64,000 nucleotides of DNA from Aestuariispira ectoiniformans (GTDB lineage Bacteria; Pseudomonadota; Alphaproteobacteria; UBA8366; Aestuariispiraceae). The position numbers and the translations under genes were made by a program. Positions 24,080-31,901 of this stretch are shown here, one piece after another. Under the pieces are notes generated by a model that saw only the letters and a list, made by a program, of their open reading frames with translations, did not search any database and was not told the origin of the DNA. Location of the stretch: assembly GCF_025136295.1 (NCBI RefSeq), contig NZ_CP062788.1:1581001-1645000 (forward strand), in the 5' to 3' direction. Position 1 is the first letter of the stretch, and every line of letters begins with the position of its first letter.

Positions 24080-26836
24080 AATCCATTGTCCTGACGCCTT
24101 TATGGCGGGGTACTGCAAATCCCCATGGGCCTGAAGCCGGAAATGCGGCATATCCTGACGTCCGGTCTCAAACAGGTTCAGTTCCGTCGATATCCGGTTA
24201 TTCGCAAGATCAACCCAGCCACCGAAGGTTGCCGCCGCGTCCGGGGCGGTGGCGCGGATCTCGCGGAAATCAATCCGCCCCCCGTCGATCGACAGGTCAC
24301 CCGTTAGTGGTGCCTGGGATTTGGCATAATGTTGCTGGATGAAATGGGCGAGATTTTTTGCCTGCCGGATGCGGTTGTTGGCGCTCATCTCTTCCAGTGG
24401 GCGGATCGTTACCATCCCCGAGAGTTGCCCTTGTCCTTTGATGGCTATTGCGGGATTGTCCAGGAAGCCGGATCGTGCGGTCAGGTGGCCCGTTAGAACA
24501 GGGGCGCCGTCCACAACCAGATAGCGGCCGATGGACATGAACCGGTTGGTGAGAGGCCGCAGGCCGATCTGGAAATCCGTATCGAGATTGTAACCGCCCG
24601 GCGAGGCGAGCGCCTTGCCTGTGGCCGTCAGCGGTGCTTCCAGCCATTTCGCCTTGAAACCAGTCCATGTCAGGTCACCGTTCAGGTTCAGGCCTGTCGT
24701 ACCATTCACATCGCGAAGCTCCAGCCCCGGAAGGGAGAGGTTGCTGTCCTGAAGCTGCAACTCAAGACCCTCCGCACGCAAGGCGGTTTTTCCCCGAACT
24801 GACAGGCTGTGATCCTTTGCGTTGAACCGAATATCGGTCTGCATGGCCCCAAGCGGACCTGCCAGGACAATCTGGCCGACAGCATTACCGACATTGCGCA
24901 GGCGATTTCGCACCGACGCAGGCGCGCCCAGTCGCGTCACTGTCCTGTAGGGGGACGGCATCAGGAAGTTTACCTGGCTGGCGACCTGGTCCTGTTGCAC
25001 ACTGGCCTGACCGTTGATCTGCATCCCGTAAAAGTCGCCAACGGTGAAATTTTCAACCGCAAGGAAATTGCTGGAGCGGCGCAGTTTGACCGAAACGTCC
25101 CGGCTGGGGCGTCCAGCAAAGGTCAGGTGCTTGGCTGAAAATGCGATATCCCAGTCCAATAATGCCGGGGAGGGGGCCGATGAGCTGGCTGCGGCGGGGG
25201 AGACAAGGCCTCCCGCTTTGACATCCTGCGATGCCAGCAGCGCAAGCAGTTCCGGCAGGCGTTCATCCAGGGCGTAGGCGTCCAGATTCAGAACATCCGT
25301 CGCCAGTGACATGGAAAAGGAAGGCTGGCTGGTTAGCTGTGCATTGCCGGTGACGTTGCTTGTGTCCAGCCTGGCGGAGAAGCCCGGGAAAGAAATTTTG
25401 CCCGGCTCTACGGCAAGATTGGCGGCAATCTGGATGCTGCGCAGACGGTCTGCCGGTATTCCGGTGGCTGGCATTCCGGCCCAGCGTAGGAAGCGGCGAA
25501 GGTTGTCCGACTGGAAGGAGACGCCGCCCTCGAAATGTGGTTGCCCGTTCTGGGAGGACAGGAACCCGAGAACCGAAAGGTCAGACCCGCCGGGAAGCTG
25601 TATTCTCGAATGATCCAGGGTCACCGTTCCATCGCCGACGGCAATGTGAAAGCCCGTGTCTTTCATGACGGCCCCGCCAATGCGAACGGCATCGACGGAT
25701 ACTTCGAGGCCGAGACTGTAGCCGGGCTGGCTCAGAACGCCCAGGATATCCGTCGCCTGCATCAGGGAAGCAAGTCCCAAAGCCGGTCGTTTTGTTTTTG
25801 TATTCTTGTCTGAAGGCGAGGCATCACCTGTCTTTGTGACGGCTGCATCTTGTCCCGTCAGCAGTCTGTCCAGATCGAGGGGACGGACGGTCAGGACCGT
25901 GTCAATGTTGGGGTTCAGTCCCAGCCGCGCGGTCGTTGCGCCGGACATATGTATCGGGCCCCAATGGGCGTCGATATTGTTGAGGGTCAGCCGCTGATCG
26001 GCCAGCACATAGTCGGAGGCAACTTTCAGTTCCTGTCCCGCGAGTACGGCGGGGAGCTTACCGCTGTCGATGTTGAGCGAATCTCCGGCAAGGTTCAGTT
26101 CAACGCTTCCCGTGATCTCATTTTTCGGCGGCAGACCTGCGGACCGGGCTTTGAATTGCAGCGACTGGTTTCTTTCCGGCCAGGAAAATGTGCCCGACAT
26201 GCGATAAGGCACGTCGCCGGTTGGCAGATAGAGAGAGGTTTTGACCTCGCTCGTTTGTCCACGGAAGTTTCCTTCGCCTGTCAGGTCCAATCGGCTGACG
26301 ATCTTGTTGAGTGCAACGGTGCCGTTGAAGCCTGAAATCTCCAGTGGGGTCGTATCAGGCGCATAGGTCCAGGACAGTTGGCCATTGACGATTTCCACAT
26401 TATCCAGCGCGATTTTGGTCTCACTGCCGGACTTGCCGTCCGCGATTTCACCCGGCGTGGTGACAGTGTGTTCTGTCGGATTGCACAGGCGATCGGGGCT
26501 CAGGATTATGGCAGGTTCGACAAGACGCACTTTCTCTGCAACCAGGTCACCGGTAAAGGCTGCGGACAGCGGCACCTTCGCTTCCAGCCCTTTTGCGCTG
26601 AAAAGCGGTTTTGCACTCGTTTCGCCCAGGGAAAATGCGCCAACCTTCAGTGTTGGCGAGGGCAGCCAGTTCAGCGACACATCGCCGTAGATGGAAACGG
26701 GACAATTCGTCCGTTCTTCCAGGGCCTGTTGCAGAGTGGGTTTCAGACTGTTCCAGTCAAACAGGACGGGCAGCAGGAAGACCGCGCCGACGACGGCGAT
26801 CAACAATCCGATTGAGGCCAGTACGAGTTTCTGCAC
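24065..26836 (-). CDS. AsmA family protein
   Basis: Large envelope protein of 923 residues. The N-terminus is a single hydrophobic anchor (LVLASIGLLIAVVGAVFLLPVLFDW), followed by the AsmA start LKPTLQQALEERTNCPVSIYGDVSLNWLPSPTLKVGAF. The rest is long, beta-rich periplasmic sequence; near the C-terminus, SGMVTIRPLEEMSANNRIRQ and GDLSIDGGRIDFREIRA are AsmA_2-like. Family members bridge the periplasm and take part in phospholipid or outer-membrane homeostasis. I use GTG 26836, with GGAG upstream; the TTG at 26848 has no ribosome-binding site. Confidence 0.88.
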   Translation of the reverse strand: MQKLVLASIGLLIAVVGAVFLLPVLFDWNSLKPTLQQALEERTNCPVSIYGDVSLNWLPSPTLKVGAFSLGETSAKPLFSAKGLEAKVPLSAAFTGDLVAEKVRLVEPAIILSPDRLCNPTEHTVTTPGEIADGKSGSETKIALDNVEIVNGQLSWTYAPDTTPLEISGFNGTVALNKIVSRLDLTGEGNFRGQTSEVKTSLYLPTGDVPYRMSGTFSWPERNQSLQFKARSAGLPPKNEITGSVELNLAGDSLNIDSGKLPAVLAGQELKVASDYVLADQRLTLNNIDAHWGPIHMSGATTARLGLNPNIDTVLTVRPLDLDRLLTGQDAAVTKTGDASPSDKNTKTKRPALGLASLMQATDILGVLSQPGYSLGLEVSVDAVRIGGAVMKDTGFHIAVGDGTVTLDHSRIQLPGGSDLSVLGFLSSQNGQPHFEGGVSFQSDNLRRFLRWAGMPATGIPADRLRSIQIAANLAVEPGKISFPGFSARLDTSNVTGNAQLTSQPSFSMSLATDVLNLDAYALDERLPELLALLASQDVKAGGLVSPAAASSSAPSPALLDWDIAFSAKHLTFAGRPSRDVSVKLRRSSNFLAVENFTVGDFYGMQINGQASVQQDQVASQVNFLMPSPYRTVTRLGAPASVRNRLRNVGNAVGQIVLAGPLGAMQTDIRFNAKDHSLSVRGKTALRAEGLELQLQDSNLSLPGLELRDVNGTTGLNLNGDLTWTGFKAKWLEAPLTATGKALASPGGYNLDTDFQIGLRPLTNRFMSIGRYLVVDGAPVLTGHLTARSGFLDNPAIAIKGQGQLSGMVTIRPLEEMSANNRIRQAKNLAHFIQQHYAKSQAPLTGDLSIDGGRIDFREIRATAPDAAATFGGWVDLANNRISTELNLFETGRQDMPHFRLQAHGDLQYPAIKASGQWISGSP

Positions 26837-27000
26837 GTCCCACTCCAAATATCCGAGCCTGTCGACCGGGATGCCATGCTACAGGTCCGGTTGCAAATGT
26901 TAAGTGCTGTTTCAAGGCGTTGGATGCCCGGCCTCTGTTCGTTGCCGGTAAAAACAGCTAGAATGAACCTTGTCGGAGCAACGGAACCAGGTAGGCAGTT

Positions 27001-27204
27001 ATGGGTGACGTTATTAATTTGAGGCAGGTCCGCAAAGCCAGGAAAAGAGAGGCTGACGCGGCCAAAGCGGAACAAAACCGCCGGCAGCACGGCCGGACAA
27101 AAGGGCAGAAGGCGGCAGAAAAGGCGCAGCATGATCGGGACCAACGGGATCTGGACGGCAAACGGCTGGAAAGCGACGATCTGCCGTCCGATGAACCCGC
27201 CTAG
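27001..27204 (+). CDS. DUF4169 family protein
   Basis: Small basic protein of 67 residues: GDVINLRQVRKARKREADAAKAEQNRRQHGRTK at the N-terminus and LDGKRLES at the end match DUF4169, a short alphaproteobacterial family of unknown function. Almost the whole protein should be helical and strongly charged. Its TAG stop shares the palindrome CTAG with the TAG stop of the opposite-strand MFS gene. Confidence 0.85.
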   Translation: MGDVINLRQVRKARKREADAAKAEQNRRQHGRTKGQKAAEKAQHDRDQRDLDGKRLESDDLPSDEPA

Positions 27205-28400
27205 GCAGGTGTCGTTGCCCTGCGCAGAACGGCGTCCTTGATCGGCAGATGCACCAGCGCGGAGAAAAGTCCCAATGCGATGGATACACCCCAGGCACCG
27301 TCGTAGGAGCCGGTCAGGTCGAAGATAAAGCCTCCCAGATATGCCCCGAAGAATGCCCCGATCTGGTGGCTCATCATGACAATGCCGAAGAGGGTCGCCA
27401 CATAACGCGGGCCGAAAACCTGGGAAACGATCCCGGAGGTGAGCGGTACGGTGCTGAGCCATAGCAGGCCGAAGGCCGCAGAGAACAACAACACACTTGC
27501 CTCCGTGACAGGGAAAGCCATGAAAATTGCAATGGCTGCCGCGCGTGCCACATAAATTCCGCTCAACAGATATTTCATCCGGAAGCGCGTGCCCAGCGCA
27601 CCCGCGCCAAAGGTCCCAATCAGATTGAAAACTCCGATGACAGAAAGCGCGGTGGCACCGATCATTGGCGTCAGGCCGCAACTTGTCAGATAGACCGGCA
27701 GATAGGTCCCGATATAGACAACGTGAAAGCCACAGACGAAGAAACCGGCATTCAAAAGCCAGAAACCGGAATGCTTGCTGGCCTCACGCAGGGCGGAAGA
27801 CAGGGACTGGGTCGGTCCCGCATGTGCATCCTCACCCGTGCCGAGCCGCAAGGTGACGGCCAGCGGCAGGAACAGCAGTGCCACCGCGGCCAGGATATAG
27901 AGGGCTGATTGCCAGTCTGTCCATTGGATCAGGGATTGCGCCAGGGGCGGCAGAATGATCTGGCCGAACGAACCGCCTGCGGTCACGATCCCCAGGATCA
28001 GCGGCCGGTTCTTGTCCGATACGATCTTACCGACGGCGGCAAGGACAAGGGGGAAACCTGTTGCGCCGGTTCCCAGGCCGATCAGGACGCCTGCACCGCT
28101 GACGAATGTGAATTCCGATGACGCCAATGCCATCACCACGGTGCCGGCAGCATAGGTAAGGCCGCCGATTAGAAGAACCTTGAAGACGCCGAAACGGTCC
28201 GCCAGCCCGCCAGCAAAGGGGGTGAACACACCCCAAAGCAGGTTCTGTACGGCAATCGCCAGTGCGAATGTACTCTGGCTCCACCCGTTGGCATGGGTGA
28301 TCGGGTCCAGAAACAGCGCGAATGACTGTCGGACCCCCAGATTGAGGCTCAGGATCAAGGCCCCGGCAATCGCGATCGGAACAACCAGGCGTGCAACCAT
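27201..28400 (-). CDS. MFS transporter
   Basis: Twelve-helix major facilitator of 399 residues. It begins LVVPIAIAGALILSLNLGVRQSFALFL and shows the MFS loop motif GGLADRFGVFKVLLIGGL (about 64-81). Sequence style resembles the oxalate/formate or monocarboxylate-type MFS group, but the substrate cannot be set. The gene lies 94 bases downstream of a LysR gene on the same strand, so they may share a transcript. ATG 28400 is preceded by AAAGGAAACG. Confidence 0.88.
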   Translation of the reverse strand: MVARLVVPIAIAGALILSLNLGVRQSFALFLDPITHANGWSQSTFALAIAVQNLLWGVFTPFAGGLADRFGVFKVLLIGGLTYAAGTVVMALASSEFTFVSGAGVLIGLGTGATGFPLVLAAVGKIVSDKNRPLILGIVTAGGSFGQIILPPLAQSLIQWTDWQSALYILAAVALLFLPLAVTLRLGTGEDAHAGPTQSLSSALREASKHSGFWLLNAGFFVCGFHVVYIGTYLPVYLTSCGLTPMIGATALSVIGVFNLIGTFGAGALGTRFRMKYLLSGIYVARAAAIAIFMAFPVTEASVLLFSAAFGLLWLSTVPLTSGIVSQVFGPRYVATLFGIVMMSHQIGAFFGAYLGGFIFDLTGSYDGAWGVSIALGLFSALVHLPIKDAVLRRATTPA

Positions 28401-28494
28401 TTAACGTTTCCTTTGGAATGATCGTTCCATAATGGGGGAAGGGCCGATTGCGGTCTATCCCCATTTGTGGTTGGAAAAGACTTGTGAACGCAGG

Positions 28495-29421
28495 TCAGTT
28501 GTCGTCGCTGGTCGGGCGTTGCGCCTCTTCGTGCAGCCAGGCGCGGAAGGCCTGTATTTTGGGAAGGTCCAGATAATCTTCCGGACAGGCAAAATGATAG
28601 GAAGCCCCGGCAGGCAGCGCAATGTCCAGCGGACGGACAAGGGCACCGGATGCAACCGCATCGGCGATCAGGACGCTGCGCCCCAGCATGATCCCGCGCC
28701 CGGCCGTGGCGGCCATTGTCGTCAGATGCGTGTCATCAAAGGCAAGACTGCTGCTGAAATCTACATCTTCCAGCCCAAAGGCTTTCAGCCACTGTTCCCA
28801 ACAGATTCTTGTGTTGGGCAGGGGGCTGCCGCCATCCACCAGCAATCGATGTTGCAGCAGGTCTTCAACGGAATTGATCGGCGGCCCCTTCTGTAACAGC
28901 AAGGGACTGCAAACCGGCGTGATATCTTCATCCATAAGGTGTTCGGTATGCAGGGCGGCATAATTCCCCAGACCATAGCGGATACCGACGTCGATGCCCT
29001 CGCGGGTATAATCCATCAGGCGGCTGGAGGTTGCGATGCGCACGCAGATATCCGGGTGCTTGTCGGTAAAGCGGTGCAGCCGGGGAACAAGCCAAAGTGC
29101 CGCCAGAGACGGCATGGCCGTTACCGTAAGGCTCTGGTCCTGGCGGGTGTCCAGAAGCCTTCTTGTTTCATCCGACAACCGGTCGAGCATTTCCGTCAGG
29201 GTGGGCAGATAGCGCCGCCCCGCATCGGTCAGCATCAGGCCGCGCGGCTGGCGGACAAACAGCTCCAGTCCCAACCATTCCTCCAGGCTTTTCACCTGTT
29301 GGCTGATCGCAGATGCCGTTACATGCAACTCGTCCGCAGCGGCCACAAAGCTTTCCTGCCGGGCGGCACTTTCAAAGGCGCGAATGGCGTTCAGTGGCGG
29401 TAGGCGGCGTGCTGACGGCAT
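28495..29421 (-). CDS. LysR family transcriptional regulator (GcvA-like)
   Basis: Regulator of 308 residues. The N-terminal winged helix reads RRLPPLNAIRAFESAARQESF, HVTASAISQQVKSLEEWLGLELF, as in GcvA. The substrate-binding domain spans about 90-300 (SLAALWLVPRLHRFTDKHPDICVRIATSS, ICWEQWLKAF). It lies upstream of an MFS gene on the same strand and is divergent from a DUF1127 gene, with an inverted repeat in the 134-base gap. The target may be either neighbour. Confidence 0.9.
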   Translation of the reverse strand: MPSARRLPPLNAIRAFESAARQESFVAAADELHVTASAISQQVKSLEEWLGLELFVRQPRGLMLTDAGRRYLPTLTEMLDRLSDETRRLLDTRQDQSLTVTAMPSLAALWLVPRLHRFTDKHPDICVRIATSSRLMDYTREGIDVGIRYGLGNYAALHTEHLMDEDITPVCSPLLLQKGPPINSVEDLLQHRLLVDGGSPLPNTRICWEQWLKAFGLEDVDFSSSLAFDDTHLTTMAATAGRGIMLGRSVLIADAVASGALVRPLDIALPAGASYHFACPEDYLDLPKIQAFRAWLHEEAQRPTSDDN

Positions 29422-29446
29422 GGCTAAGTTATCCTGTCCCTGACCC

Positions 29447-29490
29447 TAAGATATTCCCGTTTGTAGCTTTGTAAGGGCAAACATATCTTA
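29447..29490. promoter_or_regulatory. Long-spaced inverted repeat between LysR and DUF1127 genes
   Basis: TAAGATAT (29447-29454) and ATATCTTA (29483-29490) are perfect inverted copies separated by 28 bases, with additional TTTG/CAAA pairing inside. The site is in the shared promoter region and suits a LysR-type tetramer. Confidence 0.4.
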
Positions 29491-29555
29491 TGTCTATGCT
29501 ATCCGGCGGGACAGGAAGATCCAAGGCCGGAATTCCTAGACTAAGGAGCAAAACC

Positions 29556-29780
29556 ATGCAAGACGTGACCAAGCCATGCCTCGCGAACTGCCGGCGTCCG
29601 GACCCGTCATGGTCCTTTACCTCGCCTTTGCGCACATTCTGGGACGTGCTGGGGAAATGGTATGCGCGTGGAATGGAGCGCCGCTATCTGGCCGAAATGG
29701 AATGTTATCTGCTGGATGACGCCGGGATCAGTTGTGATGAGGTTCGTAAAGAAGTGAGCAAGCCGTTCTGGCGACCCTGA
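29556..29780 (+). CDS. DUF1127 domain-containing small protein
   Basis: Protein of 74 residues. The C-terminal half, RRYLAEMECYLLDDAGISCDEVRKEVSKPFWRP, matches DUF1127, with the L-x-D-x-G-[IL]-S core. Some DUF1127 proteins of alphaproteobacteria affect RNA turnover and phosphate or stress responses; whether this one does is unknown. Start at ATG 29556 behind AAGGAG. Divergent from the LysR gene. Confidence 0.85.
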   Translation: MQDVTKPCLANCRRPDPSWSFTSPLRTFWDVLGKWYARGMERRYLAEMECYLLDDAGISCDEVRKEVSKPFWRP

Positions 29781-29789
29781 CATATGAAC

Positions 29790-29828
29790 GGGACAGGGCT
29801 GGCCCAGCGGTCCGGCCCTTTCTGTCCC
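29790..29828 (+). terminator. Terminator after the DUF1127 gene
   Basis: An outer stem GGGACAG/CTGTCCC encloses a second stem GGGCTGG/CCGGCCC with one G-T pair. The structure begins 10 bases after the stop codon. The T tract is weak. Confidence 0.5.
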
Positions 29829-29857
29829 TTGATCTCATGGTGCAAACGAGGCTTGAT

Positions 29858-29883
29858 CCGGTTGATAACATATTAACCGGAGG
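29858..29883 (+). promoter_or_regulatory. Inverted repeat abutting the cupin ribosome-binding site
   Basis: CCGGTT and AACCGG form a perfect six-base inverted repeat around an 11-base loop. The right arm shares its last two G residues with GGAGG, the ribosome-binding site for the start at 29888. It may be an operator or a weak translational switch. Confidence 0.35.
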
Positions 29884-29887
29884 CTTC

Positions 29888-30253
29888 ATGTCCAAAAGTG
29901 TTCAGAATATTGTCGACTTCGCCCAGGCACAGGCCGAGACCATTTCCTTCTCACCCGACGCAGACAAGGTCCTGAGCGGTAATCCCGCCCAGACCGTCAC
30001 CAATCTCTACGACGATGACAGTGGTGTTTTCAGCACTGGTTTCTGGACCGGTGAACCCGGCGTTCACAAGGTTTCCTATAGTGAGGAAGAATTCTGTCAC
30101 CTGTTGGCGGGCGAGGTGAAAATCTCGGACGATGCCGGTCAGTCCAAAACCTTCAAGGTTGGCGACAGTTTTGTCATTCCCGCCGGTTTCTCGGGCACCT
30201 GGGAAACGATAGCGCCTGCCCGCAAGATTTATGTGGTCTTCGAAAAAGGCTGA
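29888..30253 (+). CDS. Cupin domain-containing protein (DUF861/EutQ-like)
   Basis: Single-cupin protein of 121 residues. VFSTGFWTGEPGVHKVSYSEEEFCHLLAGEVKISDD and FKVGDSFVIPAGFSGTWETI are the two cupin motifs in the version of the Cupin_3 (DUF861) family, which usually lacks a full set of metal-binding histidines. Role unknown. ATG 29888 is used because GGAGG lies just upstream; the earlier ATG at 29837 gives an unrelated extension. A strong terminator follows. Confidence 0.88.
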   Translation: MSKSVQNIVDFAQAQAETISFSPDADKVLSGNPAQTVTNLYDDDSGVFSTGFWTGEPGVHKVSYSEEEFCHLLAGEVKISDDAGQSKTFKVGDSFVIPAGFSGTWETIAPARKIYVVFEKG

Positions 30254-30271
30254 CAGGCAATAGATAGAGAA

Positions 30272-30301
30272 AAGGCGGCGAGACAGGACGCTCGCCGCCT
30301 T
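30272..30301. terminator. Terminator between cupin and D-lactate dehydrogenase-type genes
   Basis: AAGGCGGCGAG pairs perfectly with CTCGCCGCCTT around an eight-base loop, between two converging genes. Confidence 0.75.
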
Positions 30302-30316
30302 GTTCCTTGTTCTGTC

Positions 30317-31714
30317 CTAGACGGAAATCATCTTGCCCGGGTTCATGATGTTATCCGGGTCGAATGCTTTCTTCAGGGCACGCATGAGGCTGATGGCCTC
30401 ACCGTGTTCTGCGGTGAGATAAGGCATCTTGCCGATGCCGATGCCATGTTCGCCCGTGCAGGTCCCGCCATAGGCAATGGCGCGGTGGTTCAATCGTTCC
30501 ACAAGTCCCTTGGCGCGTTTCATTTCTTCTGCGTCATCCGGATCGAACAGTAAAACCAGATGGAAGTTGCCGTCGCCCACATGGCCGACAATCGGGGCGA
30601 TCAGGCCGCTTTCCTGGACATCCTTTTGCGTTTCAAGGATGCATTCGGCCAGATTGCTGATCGGTACGCAGGCATCGGTCGCCATGCCCTTCTTGGTAGG
30701 CGCCAGGGTCTTGGCTGCAAAATAGGCGTCGTGACGCGCCTTCCACAATTTGTTGCGGTCCTCGGTCTTGCTGGTCCAGGCAAAGGCGCTGCCGCCGAAT
30801 TCATCGGAGATCGCCTTGACCTGTTCCGCCTGTTCCTGAACGCTGGCCTCGGTTCCGTGAAACTCGCAGAACAGGGTGGGTTTCGCCTCATACCCCTCCA
30901 ATTCGGAATAGGTGATGCAGGCCCCCATCTGAATATCGTCCAGCAATTCAATCCGTGCGATGGGGATGCCGGACTGGATCGTCAGGATGACGGTATTCAC
31001 GGCGCTTTCCAGGTCCGGATACTGGCACACCGCGCTGGAGATTGCCTCCGGGATACCGTAGAGGCGCAGTTGCACTTCCGTGATGATGCCAAGCGTTCCT
31101 TCGGAGCCGACAAAAATCCGTGTCAGGTCGTACCCGGCGGCTGATTTTCGGGCTCGTCCGCCTGTCTTCACAATGCGGCCATCGGCGGTGACGACAGTCA
31201 GCCCCAACACATTTTCGCGCATCGTGCCATAGCGTACCGCATTGGTGCCGCTGGCGCGGGTCGCGGTCATGCCGCCCAGACTGGCGTTGGCGCCGGGGTC
31301 AATGGGGAAAAACAGGCCCGTGGCGCGCAGATGTTCGTTCAACTGTTCACGGGTCACGCCGGCCTGAACGCGGCAGTCCAGATCCTCTGCATTCACAGAG
31401 AGAACTTCGTCCATCTGGGAAAGGTCGATGCTGACCCCACCTTCCAGTGCATTCAGATGCCCCTCCAGCGAAGTGCCGGTACCATAGGGAATCACCGGAA
31501 CCTTGTGTTCCGCGCAAATCCTGACCGCATCTGCCACGTCTTCGGTGCTTTTCGCGAAAACCACAAGATCCGGCGGATTGGTTGGAAACCAGCCTTCGCC
31601 GTGGCCGTGGTGATCCCGGACGGATTCCGCTGTGGATGCCTGATCTCCAAACCGCGTCAATAGCTTTTCCAGGGCCGGTTGATAATTTGCTTTGGTGGCT
31701 GTGCTCGTCCCCAT
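30317..31714 (-). CDS. FAD-binding oxidoreductase, D-lactate dehydrogenase (cytochrome)/GlcD type
   Basis: Flavoprotein of 465 residues that likely oxidises a 2-hydroxy acid such as D-lactate. The PCMH-type FAD domain shows PYGTGTSLEGHLNALEGGVSIDLSQMD, DPGANASLGGMTATRASGTNAVRYG and GSEGTLGIITEVQLRLYG; the C-terminal domain ends with GGTCTGEHGIGIGKMPYL and DPDNIMNPGKM. It is longer-standing and single-gene, distinct from the glcD of the operon at 54906. I start at ATG 31714, preceded by GGGAA, instead of the frame start at 31771. Confidence 0.92.
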   Translation of the reverse strand: MGTSTATKANYQPALEKLLTRFGDQASTAESVRDHHGHGEGWFPTNPPDLVVFAKSTEDVADAVRICAEHKVPVIPYGTGTSLEGHLNALEGGVSIDLSQMDEVLSVNAEDLDCRVQAGVTREQLNEHLRATGLFFPIDPGANASLGGMTATRASGTNAVRYGTMRENVLGLTVVTADGRIVKTGGRARKSAAGYDLTRIFVGSEGTLGIITEVQLRLYGIPEAISSAVCQYPDLESAVNTVILTIQSGIPIARIELLDDIQMGACITYSELEGYEAKPTLFCEFHGTEASVQEQAEQVKAISDEFGGSAFAWTSKTEDRNKLWKARHDAYFAAKTLAPTKKGMATDACVPISNLAECILETQKDVQESGLIAPIVGHVGDGNFHLVLLFDPDDAEEMKRAKGLVERLNHRAIAYGGTCTGEHGIGIGKMPYLTAEHGEAISLMRALKKAFDPDNIMNPGKMISV

Positions 31715-31847
31715 GACGTTTCCCAATATGTAATTGTCATTTGTTGGGGACGAGTATAGCGCCGCCGCCATGACCCGCCAACGTGAGGTGGGGCAAAGCT
31801 TCTGTTATCGGCGTTCACTAACGGAGGGTCGTAATGACGCAAGGCAT

Positions 31848-31879
31848 ATCGCCCCCCGCAGACATCTGCGGGAGGCGAT
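31848..31879. terminator. Strong hairpin after the chemoreceptor gene
   Basis: ATCGCC and CCCGCAG pair with CTGCGGG and GGCGAT across a four-base loop with one internal mismatch. The T run lies on the plus strand, although the gene just ended (the chemoreceptor) is on the minus strand. Confidence 0.6.
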
Positions 31880-31901
31880 TTTTCGGTTTGTGCGGTGCTG
31901 T

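Noticed and set aside
27201-27204. Shared CTAG stop codons of two converging genes as a special signal
   Set aside because: CTAG is its own complement, so tail-to-tail genes can share it by chance; nothing else supports a function.
30317-31714. The D-lactate dehydrogenase-type gene as a second glcD
   Set aside because: It lacks glcE/glcF neighbours and its motifs fit the single-subunit D-lactate dehydrogenase group better.
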